64,000 nucleotides of DNA, from NCBI GenBank assembly GCA_903865745.1, contig CAIPKV010000032.1, positions 97,554-161,553 on the forward strand, given 5' to 3'. The position numbers and the translations under genes are program-made. Origin of the DNA: an uncultured Verrucomicrobia subdivision 3 bacterium (lineage in GTDB: Bacteria > Verrucomicrobiota > Verrucomicrobiia > Limisphaerales > UBA11358). Under the pieces are notes generated by a model that had not been told where the DNA came from, searched no databases, and worked only from the letters and a program-made list of their open reading frames with translations. Positions within the stretch are counted from its first letter, which is position 1. Every line of letters starts with the position of its first letter. Positions 47,164-53,800 of this stretch are shown here, piece after piece.

Positions 47164-47193
47164 GGACGATTTTTTAGTTCTGTTTTCATGGGA

Positions 47194-47216
47194 ACTTCCG
47201 GTAGTCCGGTCAGCCT
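47194..47216 (-). promoter_or_regulatory. Leader motif with CCGG tandem (copy 1)
   Basis: Minus-strand CTGACCGG followed by ACTACCGG, 31 bp before the sbp start. The CCGG-TAGT-CCGG core (47198-47209) forms a small hairpin or two half-sites. It matches the leader at 45085-45107. Located between yezD and sbp. Confidence 0.45.
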
Positions 47217-47247
47217 CCGATAAAGTTGTGTATGTTTGTCTTTTGTT

Positions 47248-47436
47248 TTAATCCGGATGCTTGTCGCTCGGATTTTTTTCCAACCGCAGCCGCTCGGTCT
47301 TTTCAATTTGAATCACTCGCGAATCGTGGACAATGATCTCCACCACGCCATAGCGCAATGATCGAACCTGCTGGACGACCAGCTCAATCCATTTTAAATC
47401 ATCACTGCCTGGCGTTTTTTGATGCGCGGCACTCAT
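47248..47436 (-). CDS. yezD: YezD-family (DUF2292) small protein
   Basis: 62 residues with the DUF2292 pattern: LKWIELVVQQVRSLRYGVVEIIVHDSRVIQIEKTERLRL. Members are small cytosolic proteins often encoded next to sulfate uptake and cysteine genes, as here (sbp and cysK follow). No Cys and no internal Met. Function unknown; the context supports a role in sulfur assimilation. Confidence 0.85.
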   Translation of the reverse strand: MSAAHQKTPGSDDLKWIELVVQQVRSLRYGVVEIIVHDSRVIQIEKTERLRLEKNPSDKHPD

Positions 47437-47538
47437 TTTTAATTATCAATCATACGAGTCGTTATTATGTTCAAATAAAAAATCCACCCGACGTTCTACT
47501 CCACATTCTTTTTAATAAAGAAAATGGTTGAATGGCAT

Positions 47539-47580
47539 CGTTGATTAAACAACGATTTATATTGTCGTATATTAAATCGT
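47539..47580. promoter_or_regulatory. AT-rich palindromes upstream of yezD
   Basis: Two adjoining inverted repeats: CGTTG-N6-CAACG (47539-47554) and ACGATTTA-N13-TAAATCGT (47552-47580). They lie 100-145 bp upstream of yezD in a 283-bp AT-rich gap (47437-47719) that otherwise holds no convincing gene. Placement suggests an operator for the sulfur block; the regulator is unknown. Confidence 0.4.
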
Positions 47581-47719
47581 GTTCAAGCATTGTCAAATGC
47601 TTTTTTTTAAAAATTTCAGAGTCCTGAACCGGTGGAAATTGTTCTGATGCCCCCTCCAGAATCCGCAATAAAAGACGGATTTCGTTCTATCGGCGCAACA
47701 TCTTCCGAATCTGCCGCCG

Positions 47720-48505
47720 CTACGGCGCTGAGGTGGGTGGTAGAGTGGTTTCTAATTTCCGCGCGGATTCAAACGCGGCGGCGGCTTCGTTGGTTTTGTT
47801 CTGGGCGGTGAAGATTTTCCCCTGCAACGCAAACGCCGGTGCGGTCGGCTTTTGGTCGAGGCTCTTCTGAAGATTGATTAGCGCTTGGTCGTAGTTCGTG
47901 GCGGCAAATTGCTTTTCGGCCAGCCGGAAATAGCGGTGGGCCACGGAGTCCGCCTCGTCAATGTTCCCGGCGGGCGGACGCAACACCGCCGCGAGTTCAT
48001 CGTCGGAAATTTCCTTGAGCGCGTGCCGTACTTGCGCGGCGACGACATTGGCGTAGTTCACCTCCGTGAAATGTTCGTAGGCCACTAGTGTGCGGTTCGT
48101 GTCCGTGATGCCGACGGACGGGCGCATGATGACCCCGAGCTGGCCGAAGAGCGCGTCATCGCGGTCAATTAGCACCGGCATCGTCAGGTCAATGGCCTGT
48201 ACTTCGGCCGCCACAGTGGCGGGCGGCACGCGGTCGGAGACGATGGCGCACCAATGTACCGACGCATTCGTCAACGTTTGTGCGAACTGGGATATTTCCG
48301 CGAGCGCCTGATTGGAATGGGCGAGTTCCGGGTTGATGAAGATGAAAACGCTGACGTTGGTCTCGGACAGCAGCGTTTGTTCGCCGCCGGCGAGCGCGGG
48401 CAGCAAAACATTTTCAATCGGCGAACCGACGGGTACGTTGGCAAACGCCAGCGCGGACAGCGCGCACAACATTCCGGCGGCGGCGATGTACGCGGGCAGG
48501 CGCAT
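47720..48505 (-). CDS. Periplasmic redoxin-fold protein with TPR tail
   Basis: 261 residues with a signal peptide (AGMLCALSALAFA). Residues about 25-165 have the order of a thioredoxin-fold/AhpC-type domain (VPVGSPIENVLLPALAGGEQTLLSE, VSVFIFINPELAHSNQALAEI, VLIDRDDALFGQLGVIMRPSVGI), but the CxxC site is replaced by hydrophobic and acidic residues. From about 190 two TPR units follow (AEKQFAATNYDQALINLQKSLDQKP, GKIFTAQNKTNEAAAAFESARKLE). It is translated 9 bp after a decaheme cytochrome gene, so it may help cytochrome assembly or bind the electron-transfer complex. Not a thiol oxidoreductase by sequence. Confidence 0.65.
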   Translation of the reverse strand: MRLPAYIAAAGMLCALSALAFANVPVGSPIENVLLPALAGGEQTLLSETNVSVFIFINPELAHSNQALAEISQFAQTLTNASVHWCAIVSDRVPPATVAAEVQAIDLTMPVLIDRDDALFGQLGVIMRPSVGITDTNRTLVAYEHFTEVNYANVVAAQVRHALKEISDDELAAVLRPPAGNIDEADSVAHRYFRLAEKQFAATNYDQALINLQKSLDQKPTAPAFALQGKIFTAQNKTNEAAAAFESARKLETTLPPTSAP

Positions 48506-48514
48506 GACGGCAGC

Positions 48515-49633
48515 TTACTTTGCCGGCGCGTTCGTCGCAACCACGGTCGGCGGGACGAGGTGAACGACGACATTCGTGTAGCTGCGCGTGACGTGGCAAG
48601 TTTCGGCGCACTGGCCGCCGGTGTCCGTCTTGGTGAAGTTTACCTTGAGCATGTATCCGGTGTGGCCATACGGCACGGCATCGCGGATTTGATGGGGCTG
48701 CTTCGAAGCGTGGACTTCGTGGCAGGCGCGGCAGGTGCGCCCCCGTTCGTCCTTATTCACGTGCACGTAGTGGAGGTTCTGGTCGCCGTTGCGAAACCGG
48801 GTCAACGAGGTCGTCTTCGGCTCCTTGACCATGGACTCCTCGTGACAGTCAAAGCAGAGGTCATATAGTTTCGGATCATACGGTGAGTAAAAAGTGGCGG
48901 GATATTCCTTGGTCAGCAACCGGAAATGATCGCCGCCGTGCGGAAGGTGGCAGGCGCTGCAATCCTTGGACTCGACGGGACCGTGATGCTGCGGATTGTC
49001 GGCGAGCAACTGCTTCATGTTGGTCAGCGTTTTGCCATCGTGATCCTTCACGCCGTCCTGGCCGTGGCAACCGACGCAGAGATCGTAGGGCAGTTTGTTC
49101 AACAGGTGCTGCACATTCGCGCCATGCGGATTATGACAGTTCACGCACTTGGCCCCGGTCGTCAGGGCGTCATGCTTCACGGCGGCGTTGGCCACCAGAT
49201 TGCTGATGCTCGTGTGGCAGCTCAAACACAGCGTGCCGGAGTCCTCGACGAGCAGGTGCGGATACATCGAATTGTGCGGACTATGACAACTCACGCAGTT
49301 AATGCGCGCCGGTTCGTGGACCGATTTGCGGGCGAGCACTTTACTAAAATCATCGTGGCAATCCAGACACAGCAGATTGACCTGCTTGAGGATGGGCCCG
49401 GGGTCGTTGTGATCTTTTCGTTGATGACAAATGCTGCAATCCCCGTCCTGAAACGGCGCGTGCGCGGACACCGGCTTTTTAAAATCCGGCAAAGGCGTCA
49501 CATCGTTCTTGCGCATCTTGGGAACCGGGGGTGCCTCGTCCGTGGCGGCGGCCGGGGCCGGGACGTAGCACAGGAACAGGCCGATGCCGGCCAACGCTCC
49601 GAGGTATTTCAATTGATTAAAGTTGGTGTGCAT
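48515..49633 (-). CDS. Decaheme c-type cytochrome
   Basis: 372 residues from the ATG at 49633, which gives a plausible signal (KYLGALAGIGLFLCYVPAPAAA). Nine CxxCH motifs are visible (CSICH, CLDCH, CVSCH, CLSCH, CVNCH, CVGCH, CSACH, CFDCH, CRACH) plus one CAETCH (CxxxCH), so up to ten hemes. The spacing and repeated SCHSPH/NCHNPH pattern resemble the DmsE/doubled-CXXCH family of periplasmic electron carriers. No outer-membrane porin or other partner is nearby except the redoxin-TPR protein. A role in respiration or extracellular electron transfer is inferred. Confidence 0.9.
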   Translation of the reverse strand: MHTNFNQLKYLGALAGIGLFLCYVPAPAAATDEAPPVPKMRKNDVTPLPDFKKPVSAHAPFQDGDCSICHQRKDHNDPGPILKQVNLLCLDCHDDFSKVLARKSVHEPARINCVSCHSPHNSMYPHLLVEDSGTLCLSCHTSISNLVANAAVKHDALTTGAKCVNCHNPHGANVQHLLNKLPYDLCVGCHGQDGVKDHDGKTLTNMKQLLADNPQHHGPVESKDCSACHLPHGGDHFRLLTKEYPATFYSPYDPKLYDLCFDCHEESMVKEPKTTSLTRFRNGDQNLHYVHVNKDERGRTCRACHEVHASKQPHQIRDAVPYGHTGYMLKVNFTKTDTGGQCAETCHVTRSYTNVVVHLVPPTVVATNAPAK

Positions 49634-49868
49634 AGCTGGGCCTGTGTGGTCACCGTTTGCCCTGGGCACGAACCCTCCGCCGAGCCGTCACGGTTACCAT
49701 TAACATCCCAAACTATCCCCAAACCGGTCGCCAAGGACTAACCGTATATTGGTAAACCTTAGGCCATAATTGGTGAAGCCGACTATTGCAAAACCGCCCC
49801 ATCCGCGCCGGGAGCGCTGGAATTCACCGAGAAAAATCACTGACGCGCCGGGCGCGCCAGCCGAATCA

Positions 49869-50624
49869 TCATAACACCTGACCGCCGGAGGCTTCGATGC
49901 GCTGGCCGTTGACCCAGTAGCAATCGTCAGACAGCAGCGCGTTGACCACGCCGGCGATGTCTTCCGCCTGGCCCACGCGGCCCAGCGCAATGTTCGCTTC
50001 CATCATCCGCTTGAACTGCGGATTGTTCCGGATAAAGCCGTCGCGAAAATCCGTCTCCGTCGCGCCCGGCGCCACCACGTTAACGCGGATTTTGCGCGGG
50101 CCAAGTTCCTTGGCCATGTAGCGGGTTAGCCCTTCCACGGCGGTCTTCAGCGATGCATAAATCGAGTAGCCCGGCAGCACGAACCGGCTGGTGCCGGTGG
50201 AGATGTTGACGATGTGCCCGCCATCGTTGATGAGCGGTAGCAGCGATTGCGAGAGGAAGAAGACGGACTTGAAATGGATATTGGTCATCTCGTCGAACTG
50301 CGCTTCGGTGGTGGTGGCGAACGGCTGCGAGAGGCCAATGCCGGCATTGTTGACGAGGAAATCAAATTTCGTCGCGCCGATCTTATCGAGCGCGCTCGTG
50401 GCGACAGCGGCGAAGTTCAGATAGGAATCGCGGTTGGCGACATCTAGTGGCACGGCCACGGCGCGCGCGCCGAGCACTTCGATCTTTTTCACGACCTCGC
50501 CGGCCTCGGCTTGGGATGATTTGTAGGTGATGATGGAATCAATGCCCGACTTGGCGAGGCGCAGGGCAATGGCTTTGCCGATGCCGCGGGATGCTCCGGT
50601 GATGATGGCGATTTTGTGGCTCAT
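49869..50624 (-). CDS. SDR family oxidoreductase (FabG-like)
   Basis: 251 residues. Cofactor motif TGASRGIG, structural NNAGIG, catalytic Ser in STGTSR and YxxxK in YASLK are present, then PRKIRVNVVAPGATETDF. The C-terminus WVNGQRIEASGGQVL is the usual NGQxIxxSGG end of the family. Probably reduces a 3-ketoacyl or similar carbonyl with NADPH; substrate not predictable. A relic of such a C-terminal sequence lies at 36440-36482 in the same orientation. Confidence 0.9.
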   Translation of the reverse strand: MSHKIAIITGASRGIGKAIALRLAKSGIDSIITYKSSQAEAGEVVKKIEVLGARAVAVPLDVANRDSYLNFAAVATSALDKIGATKFDFLVNNAGIGLSQPFATTTEAQFDEMTNIHFKSVFFLSQSLLPLINDGGHIVNISTGTSRFVLPGYSIYASLKTAVEGLTRYMAKELGPRKIRVNVVAPGATETDFRDGFIRNNPQFKRMMEANIALGRVGQAEDIAGVVNALLSDDCYWVNGQRIEASGGQVL

Positions 50625-51106
50625 AAGAATCAGGCACTACTTCTCGCACACCGGCGCGGGAAATCCAATGGGAATTTCATCCCAGACTGTGGTTGATAAC
50701 ATTGTCGTCCATCTCGCTCCCCAACGCTTCGGCCTCGGGCTTGGCGGAACGATTAATTGGGCCATCACTAAGGGAGAGGGCATTCGAGTGGGCTGCCAAC
50801 TGTCTATTATTATACATCGCAAACCGGCTAATTCGACATTGGAACAGGGGTTTAGCCGTCGCAACTGGCAAAAATGGCGTCGCAACCCGTCGGAAGCATG
50901 TCGCAGGTCGTCGGACAGCCGTCGCAGCTAGGTGTTCGCCATCGCAGGTGGTCGGAAGGCCATCGCAACTGGAGGAATCGGCGTCGCAGGTCGTCAGAAC
51001 GGCGTCGCAACTCGGCAAATGGCCGTCGCAGGTGGACCGAATGGTGTCGCGGGTCGGCGGAAGGTCGTCGCAGGCTAAGTTCGGCTGAATCCCGCCTAGG
51101 TGCCGG
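50625..51106. other. Intergenic region upstream of the SDR gene
   Basis: 480 bp between the SDR start and a small membrane-protein gene. Near 50625-50850 nothing beyond a probable promoter was seen; 50858-51080 is the 21-bp-period array B. Overlapping open frames on both strands are by-products of the array. Confidence 0.6.
50858..51080. repeat. 21-bp-period array B (GTCGCAR units)
   Basis: Eleven degenerate units starting with GTCGCAA, GTCGCAG or ATCGCAG at 50858, 50879, 50900, 50921, 50941, 50962, 50983, 51004, 51025, 51046 and 51067. All steps are 21 bp except one of 20. The remainder of each unit is variable (GGTCGTCGGAxxGGC-like). Unlike arrays A and C there is no strong dyad in the unit. 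Confidence 0.85.
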
Positions 51107-51283
51107 TCATTTCTCGTGATTGTAGAGCATATGGATGCCCTTCGTGATGATTAACCCCAAGGCCAGCGCAAAGCCGACAGTGATGAGCATGGTTTTGACG
51201 TTTCGCTCCTGTTCCCAGGGCTGTTGCCGTGAGAAAAACACCCGTCCCATAATTCGATAAATCAATTGCATCAGGTATTTCAT
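51107..51283 (-). CDS. Small single-pass membrane protein (58 aa)
   Basis: Read from the ATG at 51283: MKYLMQLIYRIMGRVFFSRQ, a charged stretch (QPWEQERNVK), a membrane helix (MLITVGFALALGLIITKGI) and a short tail MLYNHEK. It is shorter than usual ORF cut-offs. A different reading of the same strand exists but lacks a membrane helix and has a poorer amino-acid mix. Codon choice and a typical inside-positive charge pattern support it. Function unknown; located between array B and the gene at 51363. Confidence 0.55.
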   Translation of the reverse strand: MKYLMQLIYRIMGRVFFSRQQPWEQERNVKTMLITVGFALALGLIITKGIHMLYNHEK

Positions 51284-51362
51284 TGGGCGGTCGTGTCATT
51301 CGAACCGTCCGTGCGCCTTTGACAGCGCTGCTCCTTATTTAACTCAAACGACAGCTCCGACG

Positions 51363-51728
51363 TTATGACATCGCCATCGGCTGCGCCAGTGGCAAATCGA
51401 AGTCGTCAACTTCCTGCGAACGAGCCGCCGTGTAGTCATCCACGAAGGCCACGTCCACCGGTTCAAAATGCTCGATCAACTCATCCATTTCGGTGGTCAG
51501 AATCGTGTCAGCCACCGCTGATTCAACGGCGATGCCCTTGGCCACGGACTTGAAGATGCCGACCGCTGGTTGAAGTTGGACGAGGTTGCGCACGCACACG
51601 CAAAAATCGGCATAGGCGGCCGCGAATTTCTCGGAGCGGCGCCACACCGCCGGCTTGGCGTCGCAGACCGCCTGCACCGCCAGATACATCGCCAGCCGAC
51701 CATGAACTCCGTGGACTAAACCTTCCAT
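51363..51728 (-). CDS. Hypothetical protein (121 aa)
   Basis: A soluble protein without signal or membrane segment. Third-position GC use is like neighbouring genes, supporting a real gene. The N-terminal part is helical and Ala/Val-rich (LAMYLAVQAVCDAKPAVWRRSEKFAAAYADF); the C-terminal part is acidic (EMDELIEHFEPVDVAFVDDYTAA). No family recognised. It is upstream of the 58-residue membrane protein on the same strand, 79 bp away. Confidence 0.5.
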   Translation of the reverse strand: MEGLVHGVHGRLAMYLAVQAVCDAKPAVWRRSEKFAAAYADFCVCVRNLVQLQPAVGIFKSVAKGIAVESAVADTILTTEMDELIEHFEPVDVAFVDDYTAARSQEVDDFDLPLAQPMAMS

Positions 51729-52102
51729 ACCAAACAGCTTAAATCTGGGGGCTGGATTGGCCAGCGACGTTCGTGTGAAAAAATTGTGTCAATCGCGTGA
51801 AGCGGCTCTTGTCAAAATGTCCGCTCGCACCATGGCGGTCGGCGGAAAAATGATTTGTTGCCAGAATGTCACCGCGCCGCCTTCTGTCTGCGACGGACCT
51901 TTGTTGGAATAGCGCCGTTGGTGTTGGTTTGTTTAGTTCCTCCACAAGCAACCGCACGACCCACGGTTGTTCCTCCCGCACGCGCCGGCGCCACCGGCGC
52001 GTGCCCCATTTTTAGAGGTGCTGCTGATGCCAGTTGACAAGCGGCACCGCCATGGTCAGTTTGTAATCGTTAATCAATTCAACTAACCGCGAAAGGCTCT
52101 TC
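51729..52102. other. Intergenic region with a strong hairpin upstream of the aldo-keto reductase gene
   Basis: 374 bp between divergent genes. The only clear element is the hairpin at 51978-52004 (listed separately). An 80-codon minus-strand frame (51739-51981) crosses it but has an Arg/His-rich, unlikely composition. The final 100 bp must hold the start signals of the gene at 52103. Confidence 0.6.
51978..52010 (+). terminator. Strong terminator-like hairpin without an upstream gene
   Basis: Perfect 11-bp GC-rich stem (51978-51988 and 51994-52004), 5-nt loop, then CCCATTTTT. On the plus strand no gene precedes it (the neighbours upstream are on the minus strand), so it may end a small RNA or act as an attenuator of the gene starting at 52103. 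Confidence 0.6.
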
Positions 52103-53326
52103 ATGAATGACCAAAACAAAATGGCCGCCGGACTGACGCGGCGGGAATTCATCAAGGTCGGCACGGCCGGAGCCACGGGCATCGCGCTCACTGGCATGGG
52201 CGCGCTAAAGGTTTCTGCCGCCGAGAACAGCGGTCAGCTCCCGCGCCGCCGCTACGGACGGACCGGCTTGGAAATCAGCGCGCTCGTCGGCGCGTCCGAT
52301 TGGAGTCCCGATGTCATTCCGCTCGCGGTGAAGGCCGGCGTGAATTATTGGCACAAGGCGCATCGCTGGACCGCCGAGACCATGCCCGAGGCAATCAAGA
52401 GCCAGCCGCGCGAGTCGTATCATCTTGAAGTCGTCGTGGACCGCGTGGGTGGCGACCACATGAAGGGGCATATTGACGAGGAGCAGCATTATCAATTCGT
52501 TAAACACGCGGTTGCGCGTTCCGGTGTCGGCTATTACGACGTATTTAAGTTTCACTTCGGCTACCATTCCATTGACGAGGCGAAGAATAATCTTGGTATT
52601 ATCAATGCCTTTGACCGGTTGAAAAAGGAAGGCCTCGTCAAGCACCTCGCGATTTCGCAGCACCATTACAACAACATCGGCGGCGACATGGCCTATGACA
52701 TCGTCACGTATCTCATCGAGCATTCGCCGTTCGAGGCCGCGCAGTTTTTCTATACCTACGGTGACAAACAGCAACTGACGGATGTGCTCGCCTTCGCCAA
52801 GAAAAATGATTTTGGCACCATCGCCATGAAGACGATGGGCGGTGTGGGCCGTGCCGCCACGGATAAGCGGATGCAAACCATGCTGGCCGAACCGCGCTTC
52901 AAGGGCAGCACGCCCGGTGCGGCGATGGTGAAATGGTTGATGTCCAATTCCAACCTCACGGCCGCCGTTATCGCCACGAAGAACTTTGACCAGTTGCAGG
53001 AAAACGTCGCGGCGGCGCGCCAGAGCACGGTGGGTTCGCACGACCGGCACGCGCTCGACCTGCTCGCGGCCTTCAACAAGGGGACGACCTGTCTGCTCTG
53101 CGCCGACTGCGTCACGCATTGCTCGGAACACATCGCCATCGCTGATATTCTGCGCTACGAGCGTTACGCGCTGGATTACCACGATCTGTCCCGCGCCCGC
53201 ACCGAATATAAGACGTTGACCAAGAACGGCACGGCGTGCATCGCCTGCGGCGACTGTATGCCGGCTTGCCAGGCGGATATCAACATCGTCGCCAAACTAA
53301 AGGAAGTACACAACCTGCTGGGCTGA
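52103..53326 (+). CDS. Tat-exported aldo/keto-reductase-like protein with C-terminal 2x[4Fe-4S] cluster motifs
   Basis: 407 residues. A twin-arginine signal (TRREFIKVGTAGATG, Arg13-Arg14) leads into an AKR-type TIM barrel (RRYGRTGLEISALVGASD...). The C-terminus has two ferredoxin-type motifs, CLLCADCVTHC (about 330-340) and CIACGDCMPAC (about 379-389). The canonical AKR catalytic Asp, Tyr and Lys are not visible (the region reads GVNYWHKAHRW and VVVDRVGG); only the His (FKFHFG) is plausible. So it may have lost reductase activity or use the clusters instead. Cytoplasmic folding before Tat export fits cofactor insertion. Single gene. Confidence 0.8.
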   Translation: MNDQNKMAAGLTRREFIKVGTAGATGIALTGMGALKVSAAENSGQLPRRRYGRTGLEISALVGASDWSPDVIPLAVKAGVNYWHKAHRWTAETMPEAIKSQPRESYHLEVVVDRVGGDHMKGHIDEEQHYQFVKHAVARSGVGYYDVFKFHFGYHSIDEAKNNLGIINAFDRLKKEGLVKHLAISQHHYNNIGGDMAYDIVTYLIEHSPFEAAQFFYTYGDKQQLTDVLAFAKKNDFGTIAMKTMGGVGRAATDKRMQTMLAEPRFKGSTPGAAMVKWLMSNSNLTAAVIATKNFDQLQENVAAARQSTVGSHDRHALDLLAAFNKGTTCLLCADCVTHCSEHIAIADILRYERYALDYHDLSRARTEYKTLTKNGTACIACGDCMPACQADINIVAKLKEVHNLLG

Positions 53327-53354
53327 CCGAAAGATTCAAGTTAAAAGAAATCAT

Positions 53355-53648
53355 ATGATAGACAAGCCCTCTGGTTTTTCATCGTCCAAAGAAAAGTTTA
53401 TTGCCAGAGTGGGTGTGGCAACAATTGTTCTGGTCATCATCTTGGTTGGACTCTTGTTTTTTATCGCAATGCAGAATAGATCCCAGCGGTCGGATGCACT
53501 TGCAACCCCAACCACATTGGATAGCGGCACCCGGATCGATCCCTCAATCTTGAGCGCTGAAAACGGCGGCCTGACCAACCTGGTCGCGCCCGTGGCCGGC
53601 TTGTCCGGCTCGTCAATCTTACCGGATACCAATCACCTATCAAATTAG
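53355..53648 (+). CDS. Hypothetical single-pass membrane protein
   Basis: 97 residues with a membrane helix (VGVATIVLVIILVGLLFFIAM, about 19-39), then a Ser/Thr/Pro-rich external tail. No family recognised. It starts 28 bp after the AKR-like gene and ends 62 bp before tRNA-Thr. Codon use is ordinary. Confidence 0.55.
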   Translation: MIDKPSGFSSSKEKFIARVGVATIVLVIILVGLLFFIAMQNRSQRSDALATPTTLDSGTRIDPSILSAENGGLTNLVAPVAGLSGSSILPDTNHLSN

Positions 53649-53710
53649 CGCGCCGTCCGCGTTCAGTCTTGACGGGTTTCGGTGTCGCTGGCAAAGTGGC
53701 TTGTGTGCAG

Positions 53711-53785
53711 GCCAGTTTAGCTCAGTGGTAGAGCAGCTCATTCGTAATGAGCAGGTCGTCGGTTCAAGCCCGACAACTGGCTCCA
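53711..53785 (+). tRNA. tRNA-Thr (anticodon CGT)
   Basis: Acceptor stem GCCAGTT pairs with AACTGGC, T discriminator, encoded CCA. The D arm has AGCTCAGTGGTAGAGC, the anticodon stem CTCAT/ATGAG holds the loop TTCGTAA (anticodon CGT, codon ACG), and the T arm has GGTTCAAGCC. The gene stands alone, 15 bp from the convergent phosphoesterase stop. Confidence 0.95.
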
Positions 53786-53800
53786 CTTCTTAACTTCTTT

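Noticed and set aside
47471..47668. 65-codon minus-strand frame upstream of yezD
   Set aside because: AT-rich, no family resemblance, and it overlaps the palindromes that more likely are regulatory.
49634..49690. GEMM-I (cyclic di-GMP) riboswitch upstream of the decaheme cytochrome
   Set aside because: AGGGCAAAC and a nearby GGTGAC are present on the minus strand, and such riboswitches do control cytochromes elsewhere. But the tetraloop hairpin and the GACGCAAAGCC strand are missing, so the fold cannot form. A covariance-model search would settle it.
50677..51088. Open frames on both strands over array B
   Set aside because: Driven by the repeat; no consistent protein features and no plausible ribosome binding site.
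51739..51981. 80-codon minus-strand frame in the gap before the AKR-like gene
   Set aside because: Arg/His-rich composition, crosses the terminator hairpin, no start signals.
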